47,714 nucleotides of DNA from Actinomycetota bacterium (GTDB taxonomy: Bacteria > Actinomycetota > Acidimicrobiia > Acidimicrobiales > GCA-2861595), in NCBI GenBank assembly GCA_002861595.1, contig PJQG01000011.1, forward strand, positions 1 through 47,714, written 5' to 3'. The notes beneath the pieces were generated by a model. It saw only the letters and a program-made list of their open reading frames with translations, did not search any database and had not been told where the DNA came from. Below are positions 23,163 to 30,777 of the stretch, piece by piece. How positions within the stretch are numbered: the first letter of the stretch is position 1; the number at the start of each line of letters is the position of its first letter. The translations under genes and the position numbers were made by a program.

Positions 23163-24191
23163 ATGTTCACTGGCGCAATGCGCATCGCCCTCATCGCTCC
23201 CCCCTGGACGCCTGTGCCGCCGACCCGCTACGGAGGCATCGAGCTGGTCGTGGACATGCTCGCCACCGGGTTCCAGCAGGCGGGTCATGAGGTTATGCTC
23301 TACACCACGGGCGACTCCACCTGTCCGGTACCCAAGGGCTGGGTGATGCCCAGTGCGCCGGCGCAGATCGGCTCGGCCGTCGCCGAGCTCCGCCACGTGA
23401 TGAACGCCTACGAGGCAGTCAGGGATTACGACATCGTCCACGACCACACCGTCATGGGCCCCGCCTACTCCGAGCACTTCGACGGGATGAAGGTCGTGAC
23501 CACGGCGCACGGGCCCTTCGTGGAGGACCTCGCCGACATCTACCGGCGGGTCGCGCCGACCGTCCCGCTGATCGCCATCTCCAACGCCCAGCGCCGGCCG
23601 GTCCCCGACATCCCCATCGTCCGCGTCATCCACCACGGCGTCAAGGCCAACAGCTTTCCCTTCGGCCACGGGAAGGGCGGGTACTGCCTGTTCCTCGGCC
23701 GGATGTCGCCCGACAAGGGCGCGCACCGGGCCACGGAGGCCGCGTTCAAGGCCAACGTTCCCCTCATTCTCGCCGCCAAGATGCGCGAGCAGGCGGAGAT
23801 CGAGTACTTCGAGGCGAATGTGAAGCCCTACCTCAACGAAGACATCCGCTATGTGGGAGAGGTCTCCCTGGACGAGAAGCTGGAGCTGCTGGCCAACGCC
23901 CGGTGCCTGCTCTTCCCGATCCGCTGGAACGAGCCGTTCGGGATGGTGATGCTGGAAGCCATGGCCTGCGGAACGCCGGTCATCGCCTTCCCCGAAGGCG
24001 CCGCCCCCGAGGTGGTCGACGAGGGCCGGACCGGGTTTCTCTGCGACAACATCGACGACATGGCGGCGACCATCTCCAGGCTCGACAGCATCGACCGGGC
24101 CGCCTGCAGGGCGGCGGCCGAGGGGTACTTCTCCTCGGAACGAATGGTCGCCGAGCACCTGGAGCTGTTCGAGCAGATCATCGCAAGCTGA
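23163..24191 (+). CDS. GT4-family glycosyltransferase
   Basis: 342 residues from ATG 23163, or 337 from ATG 23178 (MRIALIAPPW); neither has a strong ribosome binding site. It has a GT-B fold. The N-terminal acceptor half has YGGIELVVDMLATGFQQAGH, DIVHDHT and TTAHGPF. The C-terminal donor half has FLGRMSPDKGAHRATEAA (GRxxxxKG), ARCLLFPIRWNEPFGMVMLE and EAMACGTPVIAFPEGAAPEV, the EX7E-type nucleotide-sugar site. It probably transfers a sugar from a nucleotide donor to a small molecule or lipid. There is no signal or membrane segment. A CsbD-family stress gene follows 44 bases later. Confidence 0.88.
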   Translation: MFTGAMRIALIAPPWTPVPPTRYGGIELVVDMLATGFQQAGHEVMLYTTGDSTCPVPKGWVMPSAPAQIGSAVAELRHVMNAYEAVRDYDIVHDHTVMGPAYSEHFDGMKVVTTAHGPFVEDLADIYRRVAPTVPLIAISNAQRRPVPDIPIVRVIHHGVKANSFPFGHGKGGYCLFLGRMSPDKGAHRATEAAFKANVPLILAAKMREQAEIEYFEANVKPYLNEDIRYVGEVSLDEKLELLANARCLLFPIRWNEPFGMVMLEAMACGTPVIAFPEGAAPEVVDEGRTGFLCDNIDDMAATISRLDSIDRAACRAAAEGYFSSERMVAEHLELFEQIIAS

Positions 24192-24235
24192 GCGGTGTTG
24201 TTTCGGGCCTCGGGGCGCACGGGTATGCCTCTGGC

Positions 24236-24397
24236 ATGGAAAACATGGACGACATGAAGGGCAGGGCCAAGGAAGCCGCAGGTGACCTCACCGACGACGA
24301 GGACCTCCAGAGAGAGGGCAAGGTCGACCAGGCCAGCGGCACGATCAAGGACAAGATCGGTGGCGCCGCCGACAAGATGAAGGACATGCTCAAGTAA
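24236..24397 (+). CDS. CsbD-family stress protein
   Basis: 53 residues, highly charged. MKGRAKEAAGDLTDDEDLQR followed by GKVDQASGTIKDKIGG is the CsbD signature. These small helical proteins accumulate under general stress in many bacteria; their molecular role is unclear. No membrane segment. Confidence 0.88.
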   Translation: MENMDDMKGRAKEAAGDLTDDEDLQREGKVDQASGTIKDKIGGAADKMKDMLK

Positions 24398-24412
24398 CGG
24401 CGCAAGCAGTCC

Positions 24413-25393
24413 TCATTCCGCCTCCGCCGGCGCGGCCCCCTCCGCGGGCAGCGCCGGCGGAGGCGGTGCGCCTGCGTCACTCGAGGTGGTCACGACGACC
24501 GTCTGGCCCGGTCCTCGCACCCCCTCTCGCCGCAGACGCTCCGTAATGCGCCCTCGTAGTTCCCGCGCCACCGCGTACTGCTGACACGGCGCCGTCTTCA
24601 CGACGAGTCGAATGGTGACTCCCTCGGCGCCCATGGCGTGCACCCCCCACACCTCCGGTGGCTCCAGAACCGCCTCGCGCCACGGCTCGTCGGTCGAGAA
24701 GGCGGCGGCGGTCTCCTGCAGCCAGCGGGTGACCGACACGACGTCGTTGTCGTAAGCGACGAGGACGTCGATGAGGGCGCGGGACCACTCCATGGAGCTG
24801 TTGCCGACCTGCTTGATCTCGCTGTTGGGGACGAACCACACCGTCCCGTCCGTCGCCCGCACACGGGTCACCCGCAGCGTGAGGTCCTCGACGGTGCCCG
24901 TCACCGCCCCGAGGTTGATGACGTCCCCCACGCCGTACTGGTCCTCGAGGAGGATGAACAGCCCCGACAGGAAGTCCTTGACGAGGCTCTGGGCGCCGAA
25001 GCCGATGGCCACACCGGCGATACCGGCCCCGGCCAGGAACGGCGCCAGGTCCACACCCACCTCTCCCAGCACCAGCAACACCACCACCACGCTGACGGCG
25101 ACGCGCACCATGCCGGCGAGCACGTTGCCGACCGTGGCCATGCGCTGCTCGGCACGAGGCGAGACGCTCCGCACCGGCGAGCGAGCGTGGAGCGTCTTCA
25201 CGAACCGTCTGGCCGCCCGTGCGGCCAGACGCCCGACGATCGCCCCGAGCAGCACCAGGAGCAGGATCCGGAAGGGCCGGACCAGCACGAACTCCCAGGT
25301 GCGGGCGGCGAGATCGCTCAGCCCCACCTCGCGCAACAGATCGTAGAGATACCCGTGCTCGTCCACCGGGTCAGCCTCGCGCGCTGCCTTCAC
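24413..25393 (-). CDS. MscS-family mechanosensitive channel
   Basis: 326 residues. A short N-terminal region is followed by a first helix (PFRILLLVLLGAIVG) and a basic linker. A second helix (VRVAVSVVVVLLVLGEVGV) and the pore-lining TM3 (FLAGAGIAGVAIGFGAQSLV) come next, then KDFLSGLFILLEDQYGVGD, the classical MscS motif. The beta domain (VEDLTLRVTRVRATDG, FVPNSEIKQVGN) and a C-terminal alpha/beta domain follow, ending in a Pro/Ala-rich tail. It opens under membrane tension to release solutes on hypo-osmotic shock. Convergent with the CsbD gene. Confidence 0.93.
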   Translation of the reverse strand: MKAAREADPVDEHGYLYDLLREVGLSDLAARTWEFVLVRPFRILLLVLLGAIVGRLAARAARRFVKTLHARSPVRSVSPRAEQRMATVGNVLAGMVRVAVSVVVVLLVLGEVGVDLAPFLAGAGIAGVAIGFGAQSLVKDFLSGLFILLEDQYGVGDVINLGAVTGTVEDLTLRVTRVRATDGTVWFVPNSEIKQVGNSSMEWSRALIDVLVAYDNDVVSVTRWLQETAAAFSTDEPWREAVLEPPEVWGVHAMGAEGVTIRLVVKTAPCQQYAVARELRGRITERLRREGVRGPGQTVVVTTSSDAGAPPPPALPAEGAAPAEAE

Positions 25394-25458
25394 GCGCCCC
25401 GGGCGGGGTACCTTGGTGGTGTGAACGGCGAGCCGTCCGAGCCCTCCACGGCGGTCTG

Positions 25459-25779
25459 TTGAACCCGTTGGACGACCGCGAGCAGCGCTGGGCGCTGTGG
25501 GGTGCGGGCGCCGGCGCCGTCGCCTTCATCGCCTACTGGGCGCCGTCTTTCAACCGGCTCCCAGCGGTGCAACTGGCCCTTATCGGTTGCGCCATGGCGG
25601 CGGCCTTGGCGGTGGCGGCTCGGCGGCGCAGCAGACTGATGACGGGCCTGGCCGCCATGCTCGTCGGCTTCGGGCCCTGGGGAGGTGTCTGGCCGCTCGG
25701 TCTGCCCTACCTCATGCTCGCCGCCCGGCTGGCCCTGCGAGCGGTGCGGGCGGAACCGGTGGGCCGGCGCCGTGGGTGA
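25459..25779 (+). CDS. Small membrane protein
   Basis: About 106 residues if TTG 25459 is the start. Hydrophobic segments at about 15-30 (AGAGAVAFIAYWAP), 35-55 (VQLALIGCAMAAALAVAA), 60-75 and 80-95 predict three or four helices. In another frame GTG 25421 reads NGEPSEPSTAVC and stops at 25462, overlapping this start. A one-base slip would join them, so the true start may be 25421 with a frameshift. No family recognised. Confidence 0.5.
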   Translation: MNPLDDREQRWALWGAGAGAVAFIAYWAPSFNRLPAVQLALIGCAMAAALAVAARRRSRLMTGLAAMLVGFGPWGGVWPLGLPYLMLAARLALRAVRAEPVGRRRG

Positions 25780-25854
25780 ACAGCACCCGGCCGGTCGGCA
25801 TGTCCTTTTGAATATTCGTCGCGTTTCGGTCGTCTTCTCCGGGGCAGGAGCGTC

Positions 25855-26340
25855 GTGGACTCACTGACCTCCTTCGAGGACTTCCACCGACAGAGAGCCA
25901 AGCATGCCCTTCACTACGCTCGTGCCATCCTTGGTTCAGACGCCGCGGAAGACGTCTGCCAGGAAGCCTGGTTCAAGGCGTGGCGGGCCTGGGGCTCGGC
26001 CGACCCGGCCAAGCTCGACCCATGGCTCATCGCCATCGTTCGCAACTGCTGTTTCGAGCGGCTGCGGGCCACACGCCCAGTGTCGACCCTCGACGAACAG
26101 GACCTGGCCCCGATCCCACCGCCCGACGACGTCGTCGTCGCCGCACTCGAGTTGGCTGCTGCATGGGTTCTCCTCCAGCGACTTTCGCCGCCCCTGCGCG
26201 AGGTCCTGTGGTTGCGCGAGGTCATGGACCTCTCCTACGACGAGATCGCCCAGGTCCAGCAGGTCCCGAAGGGCACCGTGATGTCTCGCCTCCACACGGC
26301 TCGAAAGAAGGCCGTGCGTCTGCTCGGGGAGCACAACTGA
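25855..26340 (+). CDS. ECF-type RNA polymerase sigma factor
   Basis: 161 residues from GTG 25855 with GGCAGGAG upstream. Region 2 (about 5-70) includes HYARAILGSDAAEDVCQEAW and FKAWRAWG. Region 4 (about 105-155) includes LREVLWLREVMDLSYDEIAQ and PKGTVMSRLHTARKKAVRLL. There is no region 1 or 3, as in extracytoplasmic-function sigma factors. It should direct RNA polymerase to a small regulon. The next gene, two bases downstream, encodes a zinc-type anti-sigma protein. Promoter targets are not evident in the window. Confidence 0.92.
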   Translation: MDSLTSFEDFHRQRAKHALHYARAILGSDAAEDVCQEAWFKAWRAWGSADPAKLDPWLIAIVRNCCFERLRATRPVSTLDEQDLAPIPPPDDVVVAALELAAAWVLLQRLSPPLREVLWLREVMDLSYDEIAQVQQVPKGTVMSRLHTARKKAVRLLGEHN

Positions 26341-26342
26341 TC

Positions 26343-27752
26343 GTGATCGGCCGTCATCCCCACAAGCTCGCACTCGGGGCCTGGTTCGACGGAGAAGGCT
26401 TCGAAGGCGTCGGCTCCCACGTCGCCCGCTGCGGACGATGCCGGCGCCGCGCCGCCGAGTTGGCGCGGGTGCGCTCGTGGCTGCGGGCGCAGCCTTTCGT
26501 CGCCATGTCCGACGAGGTGGACGAGCCGCAGCGCTCGCCCCATCGTTGGCGACCCGTCGTGGTCGCCGCCCTGTTGCTCTTCGCCTACCTGGTCGCCCCG
26601 GGCCGCGGCGCCCGGGACTCCGGGCGCTCTCCGAGTGGTCCTCTCGGCGCCCTGGCCACGGGCACCGCCGAGGCGCCGGCCTCGCCGTCCTCCACCCTGG
26701 CCGAGGAGAACCTGTCGCCCGCTCGCGACTCCTCGACTCCGGGCCCTGCCGCCGTCGCGGGCGAGTCGAGCCGCCCTGGTGCCGAGGGACGGCTCGGTCC
26801 ACCCGTCAGCGCGGCCCGGCGCCCGGCGTTGACCTCGCCGCTGCGGCTCGGCCTCGTCGTGCCGACCATCGGGCCGCTGGCCCGGGAGGGCGCCGAGGTG
26901 CGCGACGTCGTGCAGCGCCGGGTGGAGGCCGCCAACACCTCCGGTGGAGTGGCGGGCGTTCCCATCGAGTTGGTGGTCGTCGCCGCCGAAGACCGAGCAG
27001 CGATCGACGCCATGGCCAAGGCGGTGAACGCCATCGTCGGCGGCTTCGGTGCCGAGATAACGACCACGACCCCGTGGCTCTTCCCCGCCGACCCGTCAGT
27101 CGCCGGGCCGAACGTGGTGCCGGTAGAAGGCTCCTCCCGATCGGTCGGCGCCCAGTTGGCCTCTGCGCTGCGGACCGAGGGCCTCTTGGGTGTGGTGGGG
27201 GTGATCATCGGCACGGGACCGGACACGGCACTGGCAGCCGGCCTGGCGTCCAGGTCCAACGTCACCACGGTGGTGGCCCGCAAGAACACGACCTGCCTGA
27301 GGGAGATCGCCACCTTGCGCCGTGCGGGCGCCATGACGCTGGCCGTGGCCGGAGACAGCGACCTCGCCGTCAGCTGCGTTCGGGCCGCCTCCCACTTGCC
27401 TTGGCAACCGCGTGTCGGGCCCCTCCTCGCTCCCTCCGCCGCCTATGCCGGCATCGCTTCCTTGCCCGAAGCCACCGGCGCCCGTACCGTGCTCTCCCTT
27501 CCCTCGCCCATGTCCTCGGCACCCGGCGCCGCCCGCTTCCGAGCGACGACGGCGTCCCAGTCGTACCGCGCCCTCGTGTCCTACGCGGCGACGGAGCTGG
27601 CCATCGACGTGGCCCGCCAGACCGGCACCGTGTCGTTGGCGTCGATGGCAGGGCGCGCCTGGCACAGCGACCTGGTCGACGTCGAGGGCGTCACCAACCG
27701 CGCCGGGAGCATCTCCTCGGCATTTCTCGGCACCTGGGTCGCCGTTCCCTGA
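26343..27752 (+). CDS. Anti-sigma protein fused to periplasmic-binding-protein-like sensor domain
   Basis: 469 residues from GTG 26343. The cytoplasmic N-terminus (1-65) has the zinc anti-sigma motif His26-x3-Cys30-x2-Cys33 (HVARCGRC) and a preceding His. One transmembrane helix (about 71-86, VVVAALLLFAYLVAP) leads to a Ser/Pro/Ala-rich linker (90-155). An extracellular domain of about 310 residues then looks like a type I periplasmic-binding (LivJ/Peripla_BP_6-like) fold: LRLGLVVPTIGPLAREGAEV, ANTSGGVAGVPIELVVVAAE, VNAIVGGFGAE. Inference: ligand binding outside controls release of the sigma factor encoded just upstream. PBP-type sensors are known on kinases and transporters; on an anti-sigma factor the combination is unusual. 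Confidence 0.75.
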   Translation: MIGRHPHKLALGAWFDGEGFEGVGSHVARCGRCRRRAAELARVRSWLRAQPFVAMSDEVDEPQRSPHRWRPVVVAALLLFAYLVAPGRGARDSGRSPSGPLGALATGTAEAPASPSSTLAEENLSPARDSSTPGPAAVAGESSRPGAEGRLGPPVSAARRPALTSPLRLGLVVPTIGPLAREGAEVRDVVQRRVEAANTSGGVAGVPIELVVVAAEDRAAIDAMAKAVNAIVGGFGAEITTTTPWLFPADPSVAGPNVVPVEGSSRSVGAQLASALRTEGLLGVVGVIIGTGPDTALAAGLASRSNVTTVVARKNTTCLREIATLRRAGAMTLAVAGDSDLAVSCVRAASHLPWQPRVGPLLAPSAAYAGIASLPEATGARTVLSLPSPMSSAPGAARFRATTASQSYRALVSYAATELAIDVARQTGTVSLASMAGRAWHSDLVDVEGVTNRAGSISSAFLGTWVAVP

Positions 27753-27762
27753 GCGCGCCCCG

Positions 27763-28368
27763 TCACGGCGGCGAGCTCGGCGTCGCCACCGCGGAGCGCA
27801 GGAAGCGGACGAGCTCGTTGCGGCGCCGGACGAGCTCCCGCGGCGTCGGCTCGAACCCGAGGACGCGGATGACGTCGACCTCCGTCGCCATGCCCAGCAC
27901 CGCCGAGTAGGCAGCCACGAGCACGACCCGGGGGTCCTGCTCGCGCATCCGCCCCGCCGCCATCTCGGCCCGGAGAAACCCGGTTGCGCGCTCCATCAGC
28001 GGCTCCAGCGCAGCCAGGAGACGCACCGAGGCCGGTGGGCCGAGGCGGCTCGCCTCCCGTACCACGCCGAGCAGCTGCGGGCGGCGCACGGAGAGCCGGA
28101 ACACCGAGGTCACCAGTGCTTCGACCCTCGCCCATCCCTCCCCCGCCCGCGACAACGACCGTTCCAGCGCCTCGGCCAGATCCGCCGCGGCCCGGTCGAC
28201 CACGGCCTCGAGGAGTGCCTCCTTGCTCGGGAACCAGTAGAGGATCGTCTGCTTGCGAAGACCGAGGCCGGCGGCCAGGGCGTCGAGCGAGGTCGCCTCG
28301 TAGCCCCTCGTCCCAAACGACTCCAGGGCGGCTTCGAGCACTCGCTCGCCCGTCGTGGCGCCCGTCAT
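27763..28368 (-). CDS. TetR-family transcriptional regulator
   Basis: 201 residues. The N-terminal HTH (about 8-55) reads VLEAALESFGTRGYEATSLD, LAAGLGLRKQTILYWFPSKE, the TetR signature. The C-terminal helical ligand domain is variable. Divergent from the reductase operon starting at 28393, with only 24 bases between start codons. A perfect palindrome (28368-28383) overlaps its own ATG, so it probably represses both itself and the operon. Given the operon, the inducer may be an acyl-CoA or lipid (inference). Confidence 0.92.
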   Translation of the reverse strand: MTGATTGERVLEAALESFGTRGYEATSLDALAAGLGLRKQTILYWFPSKEALLEAVVDRAAADLAEALERSLSRAGEGWARVEALVTSVFRLSVRRPQLLGVVREASRLGPPASVRLLAALEPLMERATGFLRAEMAAGRMREQDPRVVLVAAYSAVLGMATEVDVIRVLGFEPTPRELVRRRNELVRFLRSAVATPSSPP

Positions 28369-28383
28369 CTACCAAATGGTAGA
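28368..28383. promoter_or_regulatory. Likely TetR operator
   Basis: TCTACCA-AA-TGGTAGA is a perfect 7-2-7 palindrome in the 24-bp divergent gap. It overlaps the regulator start codon and lies 9 bases before the reductase start. Confidence 0.6.
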
Positions 28384-28392
28384 CAAGGACCC

Positions 28393-30777
28393 ATGATCGG
28401 TGACGCCCTCGACGGCGCGCGCATCGCCGTCACCGGGGCCACGGGGTTCCTGGGCACCGCCCTGGTGGAGCGCCTGCTGAGGTCAGTGCCGGGCTGTCAG
28501 CTCGTGCTCCTCATCCGGCCCGGTCGCCGCACGCCTGCCCTCGAGCGGGCCCGGCGCGAGGTGTTCCGCAACGACTGCTTCGACCGGCTGCGGGCTCAGC
28601 TCGGCGACGGGTTCGACGCCGAGATCGAGCGGCGGGTGACCGTGATCGGCGGCGACGTGGCCACCGACGGCCTGGGACTGGACGACGAGGGCCGCGGCCG
28701 GCTGGCGTCCTGCGACGTCGTCATGCACGTGGCCGCCGCCGTCAGCTTCGACTCGCCCCTCGACGCCGCCGTGGAGGTCAACCTCCTCGGTCCGCCACGC
28801 GTGGCCGCCGTCCTCGCCGACGCGGGTTCGAAGGCCCATCTCGTCGCCGTCTCCACCGCCTATGTCGCCGGCACCCGCCGGGGCCGCTCCCCCGAAGCCC
28901 TCCTCGCCGACACGCCCTTCGCCATCGAGGTCAGCTGGCGGGGTGAGGTGGACGCCGCCCGCAGAGCCAGAGGCGATGTCGACGCGGCCAGCCGGGCCCC
29001 CGAGCGCCTGGCCGGCTTCGCCAAGCGGGCCCGCAGCGAGCTGGGTGCCGCAGGGCCGCCCCTGCTGGCTGAGCGGCTCGAGAAGCTGCGCCTGGAATGG
29101 GTGACCGACACCATGGTGGACGCCGGGCGAGCCCGGGCCAAGGGCCTCGGGTGGCCCGACGTGTACGCCTACACCAAGGCCCTGGGCGAGCGGGCCCTGC
29201 TCGACGCCTGCACCGAGGGCGGCGTCGCCTTCACCATCGTGCGCCCGTCCATCATCGAGTCCGCCCTCGCCGAGCCGCGGGCCGGGTGGATCCGGGGATT
29301 CCGCATGGCGGAGCCGGTCATCATCTCCTACGGCCGGGGCCTGTTGAAGCAGTTCCCCGGGATCCCCGAGGGCGTGGTCGACGTGATCCCCGTCGACCTG
29401 GTGGTGGCGGCACTGATCGCCGTCGCCGCACGCGGGCCGAACCCGGCGGGGCCCGACGTGTTCCAGGTCGCCTCGGGTGCCCGCAACCCCCTCCGCTACC
29501 GCCGCCTGGTCAACCTCGTGCAGGGCTGGTTCCGGGAGCACCCGCTGTACGACAGCGAGGGCCAACCGATCGTCGTGCCCGAATGGTCGTTCCCCGGCCG
29601 CGGGCGGGTGCAGCGCCAGCTGCTGCGCACGACGCGAGCCCTGTCGGCTGCGGAGCGGGTCATCACCTCCCTTCCGATCCGGGGGCGCCAGGCCGAGCTC
29701 TCGTCCCGCTTCGAGGAGCGCCGCTCGGAGGCCGAGCGGGCCCTGGGGTACGTCCAGCTCTACGGGGCCTACGCCGAGACCGAAGCGGTCTTCGACGTCG
29801 ACCGCCTGCTCGCCCTGTGGTCCTCCCTTCCACCCGAGGACCAGGCGGTCTTCGGGTTCGACCCCGGCGTCATCGACTGGCCCCACTACGTGCGCAACGT
29901 CCACCTGCCCTCGATCGTGGCCAACTCGCGGGTGCGGACGACGGCGGGGCGCAAGACCGGCGCCTCCCGCCAGGAGCGGGGGCGCCGAGCCGTGCTGTCG
30001 CCGGCCCGCCACCTGGCCGCCTTCGACCTCGAGAACACCCTGATCGCCTCGAACGTGGTCGAGTCCTACGCCTGGCTCGCCACCCGTCACCTCCCCATGG
30101 ACGAGCGGGTGCAGTTCACCCTGCGCACGCTGCGTGAAGGACCGGCCCTGCTCGCCCTCGACCGCCGCGACCGCGGCGACTTCCTGCGCCATTTCTACCG
30201 GCGTTACGAGGGAGCTCCGGCCGAGCAGCTGTTCTCGGACTCCTGGGAGATGTTCTCCTCACTCATCCTGGCCCGGTCCTTCCCCTCGGGAATCCGTCGG
30301 ATCCGCCGGCACCGGGCCCTCGGCCATCGCACCGTGCTGATCACCGGCGCCCTCGACTTCGTCATCGCGCCCCTGCGGCCGCTGTTCGACGACATCGTGT
30401 GCGCCAGCCTCGGCCAGGACGCCGAGGGACGGCTCACCGGTGAGCTGCTGGCCGGCCCCCCGACCGGTGAGGCCCGCACCCTCGCCATGGCCTCCTACGC
30501 CGAAGCCGAGGGGCTTCGACTGGAGGAGTCGGTGGCCTACGCCGACTCCGCGTCGGACCTGCCGATGCTCGAGGCCGTTGGCTTCCCGGTGGCCGTCAAC
30601 CCGGAAGCCAAGCTCGCCACCATCGCCCGCAAGCGGGGCTGGCACGTCGAGCATTGGGCGCGGGCCCCCGGCTTCGCCAAGCACCGCCTGCCCATCGGTC
30701 CCCTCCTGCGCTCTGGAGCACATGGCGTACCGAAGCGGTACCCCATGTACTCCAGAGCCGAGGGGGGTGACAGGTGA
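28393..30777 (+). CDS. Fatty acyl-CoA reductase-like SDR fused to HAD phosphatase
   Basis: 794 residues. The N-terminal extended SDR domain (about 8-370) has the NAD(P) loop VTGATGFLGTALVERLL, STAYVAGT and catalytic YAYTK, resembling fatty-acyl-CoA reductases (NAD_binding_4). A middle segment (370-530) resembles the FAR C-terminal part. The C-terminal HAD-IB domain (about 535-770) has motif I AAFDLENTLIAS, motif II LITGALD and motif IV YADSASDLPML. Motif I carries Glu where the second Asp is usual, which may alter phosphatase chemistry. The last 22 residues are encoded by a dispersed palindromic element. It is first in an operon: GTGA overlap with the dehydrogenase. Likely role: reduction of an acyl-CoA or acyl chain with dephosphorylation of a related intermediate (inference). 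Confidence 0.82.
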   Translation: MIGDALDGARIAVTGATGFLGTALVERLLRSVPGCQLVLLIRPGRRTPALERARREVFRNDCFDRLRAQLGDGFDAEIERRVTVIGGDVATDGLGLDDEGRGRLASCDVVMHVAAAVSFDSPLDAAVEVNLLGPPRVAAVLADAGSKAHLVAVSTAYVAGTRRGRSPEALLADTPFAIEVSWRGEVDAARRARGDVDAASRAPERLAGFAKRARSELGAAGPPLLAERLEKLRLEWVTDTMVDAGRARAKGLGWPDVYAYTKALGERALLDACTEGGVAFTIVRPSIIESALAEPRAGWIRGFRMAEPVIISYGRGLLKQFPGIPEGVVDVIPVDLVVAALIAVAARGPNPAGPDVFQVASGARNPLRYRRLVNLVQGWFREHPLYDSEGQPIVVPEWSFPGRGRVQRQLLRTTRALSAAERVITSLPIRGRQAELSSRFEERRSEAERALGYVQLYGAYAETEAVFDVDRLLALWSSLPPEDQAVFGFDPGVIDWPHYVRNVHLPSIVANSRVRTTAGRKTGASRQERGRRAVLSPARHLAAFDLENTLIASNVVESYAWLATRHLPMDERVQFTLRTLREGPALLALDRRDRGDFLRHFYRRYEGAPAEQLFSDSWEMFSSLILARSFPSGIRRIRRHRALGHRTVLITGALDFVIAPLRPLFDDIVCASLGQDAEGRLTGELLAGPPTGEARTLAMASYAEAEGLRLEESVAYADSASDLPMLEAVGFPVAVNPEAKLATIARKRGWHVEHWARAPGFAKHRLPIGPLLRSGAHGVPKRYPMYSRAEGGDR
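30711..30757. repeat. Dispersed palindromic element, copy 1 (inside gene end)
   Basis: 21-bp arms starting CTCTGGAGCACATGG are complementary except at two positions, around the 5-nt loop GAAGC. The element core (TACCGAAGCGGTA) recurs in opposite orientation at 42226-42270. It encodes the C-terminal residues (SGAHGVPKRYPMYSRA) of the reductase/HAD protein, and a following GAGGGGGG serves as ribosome binding site of the next gene. Confidence 0.8.

Noticed and set aside
22401-24158. Extended minus-strand frame covering the glycosyltransferase
   Set aside because: Only the part up to about 23096 is protein-like; the rest is the shadow of the GT4 gene.
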